Source: an uncultured Clostridia bacterium (GTDB lineage Bacteria; Bacillota; Clostridia; Oscillospirales; Acutalibacteraceae). From it: a stretch of 25,073 nucleotides of DNA. Each line of letters starts with the position of its first letter. Within the stretch, counting starts at the first letter, position 1. The stretch covers positions 1-25,073 of the forward strand of contig CAMFTS010000007.1 of the NCBI GenBank assembly GCA_945988915.1. Direction: 5' to 3'. A program made the position numbers and the translations under genes. The notes under the pieces are model-generated. The model was given only the letters and a program-made list of their open reading frames with translations. It did not search any database and was not told the origin of the DNA. Shown here one piece after another: positions 16,717 to 24,385 of the stretch.

Positions 16717-16950
16717 AATAAAATACCTGCGGTACCACCCAAGTTGACGAAAATTTCGCCCGCTCTGCCTCATACAACCATATGAGCTGTACTGTAACGG
16801 GTACACCCCGTCGGTTACTACTCGTGCCGTGCACTTTCGACCGCCCTCATAAGTCCATTCGCCTTACACTCCCCTGCTGCCATCTCACCGTCGGCAACTC
16901 TCTTAAAGCTTTGCAATAAGGTTACTACTCTTAATCATAGGTTTTCTGTG
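16681..16950 (-). ncRNA. T-box leader, tryptophan specifier (UGG)
   Basis: A tRNA-sensing leader that allows transcription when tRNA-Trp is uncharged. On the minus strand it begins with the Stem I base around CCTATGATTAAG, then the AGTA loop-E side (near 16929-16926), the distal-loop words AGAGAG and GGTGAGA, and on the returning side GAATGGA (16860-16854). In loop-E geometry the triplet after GAA is the specifier, here TGG (16857-16855) followed by the usual purine. A Stem III hairpin (CTCATA / TATGAG) follows. Near 16741-16728 is the T-box GGGTGGTACCGCAGG, close to the consensus AGGGTGGNACCGCG, and last the terminator. It precedes the trpXYZ-type genes, in keeping with known Trp T-box transporters. 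Confidence 0.93.
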
Positions 16951-16958
16951 TTGAATTG

Positions 16959-16987
16959 ATAATATCACAATGATTTTCGTTTGTCAA
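16959..16987 (-). promoter_or_regulatory. Promoter of the T-box-trp transporter operon
   Basis: Minus-strand TTGACA (16987-16982, a consensus -35), 17-base spacer, TATTAT (16964-16959) preceded by TGA as an extended -10. It begins 28 bases after the stop codon of the upstream lipoprotein gene, with no clear terminator between, so some readthrough from the upstream operon is possible. Confidence 0.85.
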
Positions 16988-17014
16988 CAACTTTTTTCAA
17001 AGTTTTTTCAATAC

Positions 17015-17725
17015 TTAATCAACAGAAATTTCTATTGTATTTACTGTTGAACCTGAAATGTAAAATGCTAAATGAGTTCCGCCTGACTGATATTCGATAT
17101 AATCAGCGGTATCAATCGTAGGAGCGCCGTAAGTCTGCTTAACCGTATCTACCGAATCTCCGACCTTTACGCCTTTTGTTGTTTTGTATGAAGACGAGGT
17201 TACTTCGATATCATAAATAATCTCTTGAGAATCCTTAAGATATGTGTAGATTGTAAAGCCTGAATAATAATAAATATTGTCCATACCGCTGTAATGACAG
17301 GACGGTGCCTGCTGAACAGAGTTGGCATTTCCGAGAGCAGATGCATATTTATTATAATCCGTATTTGCTTTTATTTTTTGTCCTTTAATATTTACTGCGG
17401 CATCAGATGATGAAAAACTGCCCGGTTTATTTACGGCAGTTGTCTGTGCCTGTGTATGTACCTGAGTTGTAACAGCAGAAGTTGTTGTAACAGCCTTTTT
17501 AGTTGTTGTAGTGGTAGTGGTTGTTGTTTGAGTTGTTTCGGAAACAGTTGTTTCTGCTTTTTCCGTTGAATTTTCAACAACGCTTGAGTCCTGTTCAGTT
17601 ATAGTTTGCGTCAAGCTCTCAACAGCAGTTGTGTCTTGTTCTTCAACATTTTTATTAAATGAACAAGAAGCAAATGTAAATAATATAAGGCAAAATGCCA
17701 CAATCAAGCAAACAGACTTATTCAT
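17015..17725 (-). CDS. Lipoprotein with Thr-rich linker and BLIP/SmpA-like domains
   Basis: A 236-residue lipoprotein. Signal peptide 1-20, lipobox TFASC with Cys 21. Residues about 35-100 are a Thr/Val/Glu-rich low-complexity linker with runs of up to nine Thr, like cell-wall-spanning spacers of Gram-positive surface proteins. Residues about 103-236 look like two successive lobes, each with a short G-x-x-x-x-V-x-x-x-Y/L-G-x-P/A helix-turn and a beta sheet (the second lobe has GVKVGDSVDTVKQTYGAP). This resembles BLIP/SmpA-type folds seen in small envelope proteins; that match is by eye only. It is the last gene of the O-acylation operon, 6 bp after the DHHW gene, whose end contains its ribosome binding site GAAGGAG. 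Function is unknown; binding a polymer or the acylation machinery is a guess from context. Confidence 0.75.
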   Translation of the reverse strand: MNKSVCLIVAFCLILFTFASCSFNKNVEEQDTTAVESLTQTITEQDSSVVENSTEKAETTVSETTQTTTTTTTTTKKAVTTTSAVTTQVHTQAQTTAVNKPGSFSSSDAAVNIKGQKIKANTDYNKYASALGNANSVQQAPSCHYSGMDNIYYYSGFTIYTYLKDSQEIIYDIEVTSSSYKTTKGVKVGDSVDTVKQTYGAPTIDTADYIEYQSGGTHLAFYISGSTVNTIEISVD

Positions 17726-17731
17726 ATGATA

Positions 17732-19075
17732 TCATTCTCCTTCTAAAACAATACTTACCTTATAGTTCTCAGGCAAAGCTGACAAGTCAACATAAGCCGA
17801 GAAGCAAGAATCCGAATATGCTTCATCCTGATATGCAGTAAATGCACCCACCGTATTATAGTAAACTGAATTGCCTGCTTCGTCAAGCACCTGAACATAT
17901 ATTTTTTGATTTGTTCCGAGCGTCGAATTCACCTTACCGTAGAAATGGATTAGTGAATTGTATTTATCTGTATGCAGGCTGTACTCACAATCGACAGCAT
18001 TTACCGGTGTAACGGTATTTGCCTCGAATACCGGTGAATACAGTATGACATTTTTCATATTACGCTCAACAATTTCATAAATGACCGTATCCCTGCAATC
18101 TGTCTTTGCAAGCGTTAAATCGACGGGCACTTGACGGGTGTAATACATAGAATTAAAATTCTCTGCCATTAACGGTAAAAGAGCCACACCGAAAGAATCT
18201 CTGAACATTAAAAGCGAATGTTTACCGTTCGGATTTACTGTGCGAATATTGATATCATCGGCAGATTTGAACTTACCGACCGTCTTATAACTGAAATTGT
18301 AATCAAGTACGGTTTCACTTTCGGTATATTCAAAACCGGGATAAAGCATTTCGCCTAAATCTCCCCTGTGAGTGTTCGGCGTGTTCATCGGAATATCTTT
18401 AAAAGAAACATAGTCATCATAAATTGACGACAAAATATTCTCATAGCCGATTATTGCGCCCTTTTGCGTCCAATGCGTATCGGTTTTGTAATAATAAACT
18501 CCGTCAAGACTCTTGAATGCCTTTGTCAAATCGACAAAATTCACCGAAGTATTATTTAAGTCAGGCAATAAATCTTCAAGATTTGATGAGCTTGCCTTTT
18601 TATATATTTTCGGCATATTTTCGCCGTAAAGAGTATTCTTATTGGGAACAACCGTAAACGCAAATTTTATGGAATTTTTGTCACAGTATTCCTGCATTTG
18701 CTCAAGTGTATCAAGAAAATTGAATTTTTCTCGCTCTGTGAATTTTTCAGTGCCGAGATAATCCCCAAGCGTTTCCGAAAAGAACAACATTCCGTCTTTT
18801 CCCACAATCACCTTTTCCTGTGAAGAGGAATTGAACAATGTATTTCTGAGATAAGCGTTAATGCTGATTATTCGGTCACGGAACGCAACATTTTCTGTTA
18901 TGTAATTTGATAATTCATTTGTAAAAGCCGTATTTATTTTACCGTCGGTTACGAATTCAGGAAATTCAACAAGCGTTTGTTTTTGAGATACAACAGAGCT
19001 TTCAGGGAAAAATACCGAAGTTCCTATAAGAAGGGATACAACAAAAAATACGCATAAAAATACTTTTGCTTTCAT
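17732..19075 (-). CDS. DHHW-family/AlgX-like SGNH acyltransferase-type protein
   Basis: A 447-residue extracytoplasmic protein anchored by an N-terminal TM segment (about 5-23). It has the DHHW/AlgJ-AlgX features: FPEFVTDGKI (about 38-47), ENVAFRDRII (about 61-70), then YYKTDTHWTQKGA (D199 and H201 of the T-D-x-H-W motif) and FRDSFG (S294 as the nucleophile). This Ser-His-Asp set is the SGNH-like site that moves acetyl groups onto exopolysaccharides in alginate-type systems. Residues about 340-447 form a probable beta-rich carbohydrate-binding part. It lies 12 bp after the MBOAT gene, with an ideal AGGAGG in the gap, a pairing that matches algI-algJ/X clusters. The polymer that is modified is unknown. 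Confidence 0.87.
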   Translation of the reverse strand: MKAKVFLCVFFVVSLLIGTSVFFPESSVVSQKQTLVEFPEFVTDGKINTAFTNELSNYITENVAFRDRIISINAYLRNTLFNSSSQEKVIVGKDGMLFFSETLGDYLGTEKFTEREKFNFLDTLEQMQEYCDKNSIKFAFTVVPNKNTLYGENMPKIYKKASSSNLEDLLPDLNNTSVNFVDLTKAFKSLDGVYYYKTDTHWTQKGAIIGYENILSSIYDDYVSFKDIPMNTPNTHRGDLGEMLYPGFEYTESETVLDYNFSYKTVGKFKSADDINIRTVNPNGKHSLLMFRDSFGVALLPLMAENFNSMYYTRQVPVDLTLAKTDCRDTVIYEIVERNMKNVILYSPVFEANTVTPVNAVDCEYSLHTDKYNSLIHFYGKVNSTLGTNQKIYVQVLDEAGNSVYYNTVGAFTAYQDEAYSDSCFSAYVDLSALPENYKVSIVLEGE

Positions 19076-19087
19076 AAGTCCCTCCTG

Positions 19088-20473
19088 TTAAAACTGAAAA
19101 TATATAAACGGTGAATACGAGCTTGATATTATAAGCATAAGACTTACAGCAAACAAAAGGAATGCCGAAGGGTATTTTACACCTTTAATTATTCTGTTGT
19201 CAGAGAACTTTTCCTTTAGTTTATTGCCGAAGAATGCCAGAATTAACGCAGCTGCAAGCACTGCCGTAAAGAACGGAGAAAACTCTGTCAAAAGCAGGGA
19301 AACGCCTTGCGGATTTACGGTATATCCGCAAATTGCCGCTTTGACAAAGGTGAATGCGACAGACAAATTCTCTGCTCTGAATACCAAAAATCCAATGGCA
19401 ACCGTACAGAACATATATATTCTCAAAATCAGCTTGTTTTTAATCTTTTTTGTCGGGATAACGCCCAATTCTTCAAGCATACAAAGTATTCCGTGATATA
19501 TGCCCCATAAGACGAATGTAAAATTCGCACCGTGCCATATACCCGTAAGCAAGAACACAAATAATCTGTTAAGGATGGTACGGGTCTTTCCTTTTCTGCT
19601 TCCGCCAAGCGGAATGTAAACATAATCTTTAAACCAAGACGAAAGAGATATGTGCCATCTGCGCCAAAATTCTCTGATATTATTTGATGCAAAAGGATAA
19701 TCAAAGTTTTCAAGGAATGTAAATCCGAACATTTTGCCGAGTCCTATTGCCATATCGCTATAACCCGAAAAATCGAAATAGATTTGCATAGTGTAAGATA
19801 TTGCGGCTACCCAAGCAACAGGGAAAGAAATGTATTCCTCTTTGAAATTAAATATATTATCAACTGCGACAGCAAGTGTATCGGCAATTATTATCTTCTT
19901 TGACAAACCGATAATAAATCTAACCGCGCCGTCTGCCGCAAGCGTCAAATTTTTTTCTCTTTTATAAAGCTGTGCTTCTATGTCGTGAAATTTTACGATA
20001 GGTCCTGCAATTAACTGCGGGAAGAACGAAATATATAAAAGTAGATTCGTAAAACTGATTTTTGTAAAATCTTTATTTCTGTAACAGTCAACCGTATAAG
20101 AAATAATCTGGAAGGTAAAAAAGGAAATGCCGATGGGTAAAGCAATCGGAAGTTTTACGGGCTCGGCATTAACAAGTGTGCAAACCGTATCCGTTACAAA
20201 ATTGAGATACTTAAACACGAAAAGCACACCTATATCAAGCGTTGTCAGCATTGCAACCTTCAGCTTTGTAACATTTCCGTTTTTAAGCGTCAAATAATGC
20301 ACAAACACCGAAAAGATAAGATAAATCACAAACAGCGGTTCGCCGTAAGCATAAAACACAATGCTGAACAAACACAATATTAAATTTTGAATTTTAACCG
20401 ACTTTGCAAAATAGTATGAAACAAATACAAGCGGTAAGAAAAAGCAAATAAATATTACGCTTGAAAAAACCAA
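19088..20473 (-). CDS. MBOAT-family O-acyltransferase (AlgI-like)
   Basis: A 461-residue multi-pass membrane protein of the MBOAT family that moves acyl groups from cytoplasmic donors across the membrane for O-acetylation of polysaccharides or wall polymers. The N-terminus (FSSVIFICFFLPLVFVSYY) and SIVFYAYGEP (about 37-46) are AlgI-typical. Conserved blocks are QIYFDFSGYSDMAIGLGKMF (230-249), REFWRRWHISLSSWFKDY (267-284), YIPLGGSR (286-293) and GIWHGANFTFVLWGIYHG (311-328), which holds the two catalytic-site His residues H314 and H327. The start codon is TTG, with AAGGTG 7 bases upstream. It follows the dockerin/transglutaminase gene after 25 bp. DltB-like D-alanyl transfer is less likely because no dltA/dltC lies here. 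Confidence 0.92.
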   Translation of the reverse strand: MVFSSVIFICFFLPLVFVSYYFAKSVKIQNLILCLFSIVFYAYGEPLFVIYLIFSVFVHYLTLKNGNVTKLKVAMLTTLDIGVLFVFKYLNFVTDTVCTLVNAEPVKLPIALPIGISFFTFQIISYTVDCYRNKDFTKISFTNLLLYISFFPQLIAGPIVKFHDIEAQLYKREKNLTLAADGAVRFIIGLSKKIIIADTLAVAVDNIFNFKEEYISFPVAWVAAISYTMQIYFDFSGYSDMAIGLGKMFGFTFLENFDYPFASNNIREFWRRWHISLSSWFKDYVYIPLGGSRKGKTRTILNRLFVFLLTGIWHGANFTFVLWGIYHGILCMLEELGVIPTKKIKNKLILRIYMFCTVAIGFLVFRAENLSVAFTFVKAAICGYTVNPQGVSLLLTEFSPFFTAVLAAALILAFFGNKLKEKFSDNRIIKGVKYPSAFLLFAVSLMLIISSSYSPFIYFQF

Positions 20474-20498
20474 AAAAATTCACCTTAAACAATATATT

Positions 20499-21878
20499 TT
20501 ACCAACGATAAGAAAGCTCTTTCATTTCTTCAGCCGTCTTTTTGTAAGTTCCGCCCTCTTTCCACGGATATTCTGTGTCAACATAATACCAGCCGTCAGG
20601 GAATTTAACCTTATTCCAATAATGAGTCGATCTTGAATTTGAGATAGTTGACATAACAGTACCGATAACTACTTCACATTCATAGCCTGCTTCACGGTAC
20701 AAAGCCTGAGTTAAATATGCAAACTGATAGCAGGAGCCTTTGTGATATTTAAGCATATAAATAACCATTTCTTCTGCACTTGCGCCTTTATCCATAATTT
20801 TATACGAAAAGATGCTGTGATCTGAAACATAATCAAATATGCTCTTCGGGTCACTTCCGTTTGCTTTGAGTATCTTTCTCAAGTGATATTTTAAAGTGTT
20901 ATGATTGATTACGGTTGCAGACGGGTTACCCTTCGAATCAAATGTAAAATCACCGATAGTTGTATTTGTAACGAGCTTGCCGTTTTTGTCGTAATAGAAC
21001 ATATCAAGTCCCGGATATCTCCAGCCGTTGAACGGAACGCCGTTTACATAGTAATATGTACCGTCTATCTTTCTCACTTCACCGTTGAGCAGAACGCCGT
21101 TTTTGTCTGTATAATAGCGTACGCCTCCTACGACTGCCGATGAATTTATTACAAGTCTAAAGTTATCATCAAGCAAATACGATTTTCCGTTGAATTTTTG
21201 TATTCCTTTTAACAGCTCACCGTTTTCATTTGCAAGATAGGTATTTTTATTGTATTTGTATAATCCGTTTCTTGCAACGGTATCATCTTCAAGAACTAAA
21301 TAACTGTGACCGGAATAACTATGGATTCCGTTTCTGAGCAGAATGCCCTGTGCCGTGAAAAGGTATTTGTTTCCGTTTATCGTAACAAGCCCTTTAACAA
21401 GCATACCCTGTTCGTTAAAATAAACTTTATTTCCGGAATCATCTTTGAAAAATCCGTTGGGAATTGTCTGTTCGTCATCAAGAATGTAATATGTTCTGAG
21501 TCCTGCAATAATTCCGAGAATTGCTTTTGCATCGGCAATGGTAAGCTTGCCGTTTTGGTCGAGGTCTGCATAAGGTATTTTGCTTTCGTCAACCTCTGAA
21601 ATCTTAGCAATATGCTTTAAAATCTGCTTAACATCAACAATTGTGGTTTTGCCGTCGCCGCTTATGTCACAATTATAAACCTTTTCAAAAACAACTATTT
21701 CTTCGTTAGTTTCTTCATCATAATAAACAGCTGTTTTTTCTTTATTTACTGTATATAACGGTTCTTGTGCCGCATCGGTCAAGGTTGAATCAATAGATTT
21801 AACCTGTTGTGCAAATGCTGAAAATGACAAGCTGAATATAAGTAATACCGCACAAAAAACTGTTAATAATTTTTTCAT
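20499..21878 (-). CDS. Secreted dockerin protein with wall-binding-like repeats and transglutaminase-like domain
   Basis: A 459-residue secreted protein. Signal peptide 1-23 (AFA|QQ). A type I dockerin sits unusually near the N-terminus (about 69-128), with loops DISGDGKTTIVDV and DLDQNGKLTIADA. Residues about 138-315 hold roughly eight 20-residue repeats of the form G-x-Y-x-x-D/N-x-x-G-x-L-x-x-G, like choline- or cell-wall-binding repeats. Residues about 325-459 are a transglutaminase-like/peptidase fold with the triad C383 (KGSCYQFA), H419 (STHYWNKV) and D434 (YYVDTEYPW) intact. It may cross-link or cleave a surface peptide or protein, attached both by its dockerin and its repeats. It is the first gene of the O-acylation operon; AAAGG lies 9 bases before the ATG. 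Confidence 0.9.
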   Translation of the reverse strand: MKKLLTVFCAVLLIFSLSFSAFAQQVKSIDSTLTDAAQEPLYTVNKEKTAVYYDEETNEEIVVFEKVYNCDISGDGKTTIVDVKQILKHIAKISEVDESKIPYADLDQNGKLTIADAKAILGIIAGLRTYYILDDEQTIPNGFFKDDSGNKVYFNEQGMLVKGLVTINGNKYLFTAQGILLRNGIHSYSGHSYLVLEDDTVARNGLYKYNKNTYLANENGELLKGIQKFNGKSYLLDDNFRLVINSSAVVGGVRYYTDKNGVLLNGEVRKIDGTYYYVNGVPFNGWRYPGLDMFYYDKNGKLVTNTTIGDFTFDSKGNPSATVINHNTLKYHLRKILKANGSDPKSIFDYVSDHSIFSYKIMDKGASAEEMVIYMLKYHKGSCYQFAYLTQALYREAGYECEVVIGTVMSTISNSRSTHYWNKVKFPDGWYYVDTEYPWKEGGTYKKTAEEMKELSYRW

Positions 21879-21898
21879 TTCTAATAACCTTTCTTAAC

Positions 21899-21945
21899 AA
21901 AAAAATACTATAATGCGGCACCCGTAGGGACGGCGCATTATAGTA
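21899..21945 (-). terminator. Terminator-like hairpin in the leader of the dockerin/transglutaminase operon
   Basis: A 12-bp perfect stem TACTATAATGCG (21906-21917) / CGCATTATAGTA (21934-21945) with an inner CCC-GTA-GGG mini-stem. On the minus strand seven Ts follow (21905-21899). It lies after the DUF975-like gene, so it can end the cys operon, but it also lies downstream of a good promoter (21950-21978) and upstream of the ribosome binding site at 21892-21888. The CCCGTAGGG core in an AT-rich surrounding looks like a dispersed palindromic repeat; I cannot test this here. Confidence 0.8.
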
Positions 21946-21949
21946 AAAT

Positions 21950-21978
21950 ATTATATCACTCTTTATAGTCTTTGGCAA
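21950..21978 (-). promoter_or_regulatory. Promoter of the dockerin/transglutaminase-MBOAT operon
   Basis: Minus-strand TTGCCA (21978-21973), 17-base spacer, TATAAT (21955-21950), with TGA before the -10. Transcription would begin at about 21943, that is at the very foot of the hairpin 21906-21945, so the hairpin would form the 5' end of the message. Confidence 0.7.
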
Positions 21979-22014
21979 TATAAAATATGTCGTTTTTTAA
22001 GGAAAATACTGCGT

Positions 22015-22977
22015 TTATTTGTTGAAACTGTCATTGTCCGAAGAATCTGTTTGACTCGTCTTAAAAACATCGTCAGCTTCGGGAATTTCAAACATTCTCT
22101 CTTCAATATCTTCTGTCTTCGGGGTTTCCGGCTGAGCTATCTGTGAAGAATAGATATTATTTGTTGTGTAAGGCTGTGCCGGAGTCTGCTCCTGACCGTT
22201 ATATTGATTATATGAAGAAAAATCATCATATATAGGAGGATTGGTCATAAATGCTTCGGGTGCAACAATTCCCCGGTCAATAGCATTTGATTTCAGATTT
22301 TCATAATACATTGCTTTTACCGTGTTTATATACGGAATTACATAAATATAACCCAAGCCAAAAGTTAATGCACTGATAATATGCCAACCGATAAAGCTTA
22401 GATAAAGTATCAGCAAATCCGTCTTATAATCCCTTGTCATAATCGTACTGATTTGCTTTGCCTGTGACGCTTTTAAGTTTTTATTATCATGCAGCAAATA
22501 CGGAACCTGAGAATATTCAAGAGCTTTAATTATTCCGGGAACAAAAAACAGCAAAGACCAAAGGAAAATTGAAATGCCGGTGACAATACATACGACAAAA
22601 TAGGATCCGTAATTATCAAAGCCCTCTTTGCAAACGGATTTCCAATCAGGATTAAATCCTCTCAAACTATTGAGGAAATAGCCTGCAACAGAAACCATAA
22701 AAGGAATTAAAAGTATGGAAACAATATTGAAAGATACGTTGATAATCCCTTCGACTTCTTGGTCTGAAGAATAGTTTGTATAGTAATCAAAGAAATACTT
22801 TATTGTATTTCCTCCGTGGAATATTCTTGGTAGCTTTTGTATATTTATTCGAATTGAATCGATATTGGTCAGTATATAATACAATGCCACCGAGAAGAAC
22901 ATTTTTAACCATCTTTTGTCATTACCGATAAAGTCTTTTGCTTCGCGTTTGATTGCCGCTCTGTTTAATACCCCCAT
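22015..22977 (-). CDS. DUF975-like integral membrane protein
   Basis: A 320-residue membrane protein starting at MGVLNRAAIKREAKDFIG (ATG at 22977 with AAGGAGG 5 bases upstream), not at the longer in-frame start inside cysS. The N-terminal R-x-x-I-K-R-E-A-K motif followed by GNDKRWLKMF resembles DUF975 proteins. There are about five hydrophobic segments (about 25-40, 80-105, 125-155, 178-200 and 205-225), and a cytosolic polar tail (about 235-320) rich in Pro, Gln and acidic residues. The function of the family is unknown. It lies 10 bp after cysS, so it is probably in the same transcript. There is no sign that it is linked to cysteine metabolism by function. Confidence 0.75.
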   Translation of the reverse strand: MGVLNRAAIKREAKDFIGNDKRWLKMFFSVALYYILTNIDSIRINIQKLPRIFHGGNTIKYFFDYYTNYSSDQEVEGIINVSFNIVSILLIPFMVSVAGYFLNSLRGFNPDWKSVCKEGFDNYGSYFVVCIVTGISIFLWSLLFFVPGIIKALEYSQVPYLLHDNKNLKASQAKQISTIMTRDYKTDLLILYLSFIGWHIISALTFGLGYIYVIPYINTVKAMYYENLKSNAIDRGIVAPEAFMTNPPIYDDFSSYNQYNGQEQTPAQPYTTNNIYSSQIAQPETPKTEDIEERMFEIPEADDVFKTSQTDSSDNDSFNK

Positions 22978-22987
22978 ATTTGCCTCC

Positions 22988-24385
22988 TTATTCCCTGTGC
23001 CATTTAACACCCTGAGGTGTGTCTTCAAGAATTATTCCCTGTGCTTTTAATTCATCACGAATTCTGTCAGCCTCAGCCCAATTTTTTTCCTTTCTCGCTG
23101 TCTGACGCGCTTCAATAAGCTTTTCAATTTCTTCGTCAAGCGACTCCTCGCCTCTGTTATAAACAAGGCCGAGAACATTTGTAAGTTCATCAAACAGTGA
23201 AATTGCATATTCAATAAGTTCTTTTGAATTTGAATTCAACACGCTGACATTTATATCCTTAACGAGTTCAAATACAGCAGCAATACCGTCTGCTGTGTTA
23301 AGGTCGTCATCCATAGCAGTAATAAACTGCTCACGGCGGGAATCAAGCTGTTTTTTGATTTCTTCAGCATTTTCAACTGATATGCTCTCTGAATTCTTAA
23401 GTGCAAAATCAAGGCTGTCACGGCAAGTGTAAAGGCGTTGAAGCGACGCTTTGCACTGCTCAATGATATCAACGCTGTAATTTATGGGACTTCTGTACTG
23501 TGAAGAAATCATAAGATAACGAATAGGCTCATATCCGTATTTCTCCGCAACATCACGAACTGTAAAGAAGTTGCCGAGTGACTTTGACATTTTTACATTG
23601 TCAACATTAATGTAACCGTTATGCATCCAATAATTTGCGAAAGGAACACCGTTACAACATTCCGACTGTGCAATTTCGTTTTCGTGATGCGGAAAAATAA
23701 GATCCTGACCGCCACAGTGAATATCAATAGTGTTTCCTAAATAACGGCGTACCATCGCCGAACATTCGATATGCCAGCCCGGTCTGCCTTTACCCCACGG
23801 TGATTCCCAATAAGGTTCACCCGGTTTAGCACCTTTCCAGAGTGCGAAATCCATAGGTTCTTTCTTAAGTTCACCGATATTTATTCTCGCACCCGCTTCT
23901 AAATCTTCAAGAGGCTGATGAGAAAGCTTGCCGTATTCGTTGAAATTTTTAGGGCTGAAATAAACATCTCCGTTTTCAACGGGGTACGCATATCCTTTTT
24001 CAACGAGTGTGCTGATTATATTGATAATTTCATCAATGTTTTCGGTTGCTTTGGGATGCACCGTTGCTTCACGGACATTCATCCCCTTAACATCTTTCCA
24101 GAATTCTTCAATATATTTTTCGGAAACGGTTTTATAATCTGACCCTTCCTCTATTGCTTTTTTTATGATTTTGTCATCAATATCCGTAAAATTCTGCACG
24201 AATTTAACATTGTAGCCTCTGTATTCAAGATAGCGGCGAAAAGTGTCAAACACGCAAAGAGGTCTTGCGTTTCCTATATGAATATAATTATATACCGTCG
24301 GACCGCAAGCATAGATTTTCACTTCGCCCTCTGTTATCGTTTTTAACTCTTCCTTTTTTCTTGTAAGCGTATTATAAATTCTCAT
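22988..24385 (-). CDS. cysS: Cysteinyl-tRNA synthetase
   Basis: A 465-residue class I aminoacyl-tRNA synthetase that joins cysteine to tRNA-Cys using ATP. The HIGH motif is HIGN (36-39), and KMSKS is at 265-269. The zinc ligands that select cysteine are in place: C27 (YACGPT), C208 (WHIECSAM), H233 and E237 (FPHHENE). The C-terminal helical anticodon region ends with the usual RKEKNWAEADRIRDELKAQG segment. The length fits the family. The start overlaps the end of cysE by 14 bp, with AAGGAG inside cysE, so the two genes are translationally coupled, as in B. subtilis. Confidence 0.98.
   Translation of the reverse strand: MRIYNTLTRKKEELKTITEGEVKIYACGPTVYNYIHIGNARPLCVFDTFRRYLEYRGYNVKFVQNFTDIDDKIIKKAIEEGSDYKTVSEKYIEEFWKDVKGMNVREATVHPKATENIDEIINIISTLVEKGYAYPVENGDVYFSPKNFNEYGKLSHQPLEDLEAGARINIGELKKEPMDFALWKGAKPGEPYWESPWGKGRPGWHIECSAMVRRYLGNTIDIHCGGQDLIFPHHENEIAQSECCNGVPFANYWMHNGYINVDNVKMSKSLGNFFTVRDVAEKYGYEPIRYLMISSQYRSPINYSVDIIEQCKASLQRLYTCRDSLDFALKNSESISVENAEEIKKQLDSRREQFITAMDDDLNTADGIAAVFELVKDINVSVLNSNSKELIEYAISLFDELTNVLGLVYNRGEESLDEEIEKLIEARQTARKEKNWAEADRIRDELKAQGIILEDTPQGVKWHRE

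Noticed and set aside
16624..16806. A 60-codon minus-strand ORF reaching from within the T-box to the leader stop codon
   Set aside because: Its upstream part runs through the T-box antiterminator and terminator and has no ribosome binding site at its start. Only the last 12 codons, with their own ribosome binding site, are kept.
16965..17014. An intrinsic terminator after the Thr-linker lipoprotein gene
   Set aside because: Only a weak AACTT/AAGTT pairing and two TTTTTTCAA words are present; no stable stem with a T-tract is visible.
17440..17620. The Thr-codon-rich tract as a CRISPR or satellite repeat
   Set aside because: It is a low-complexity coding linker in frame within the lipoprotein gene, with no regular spacers.
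21906..21945. Insertion-sequence end or attachment site
   Set aside because: It is a single inverted repeat with no transposase, no flanking target duplication that I can see, and it fits a terminator or small palindromic repeat better.
22978..23028. A 17-residue extension of the DUF975-like protein into cysS
   Set aside because: AAGGAGG lies directly before the internal ATG at 22977, and the extension encodes the cysS C-terminus in another frame.
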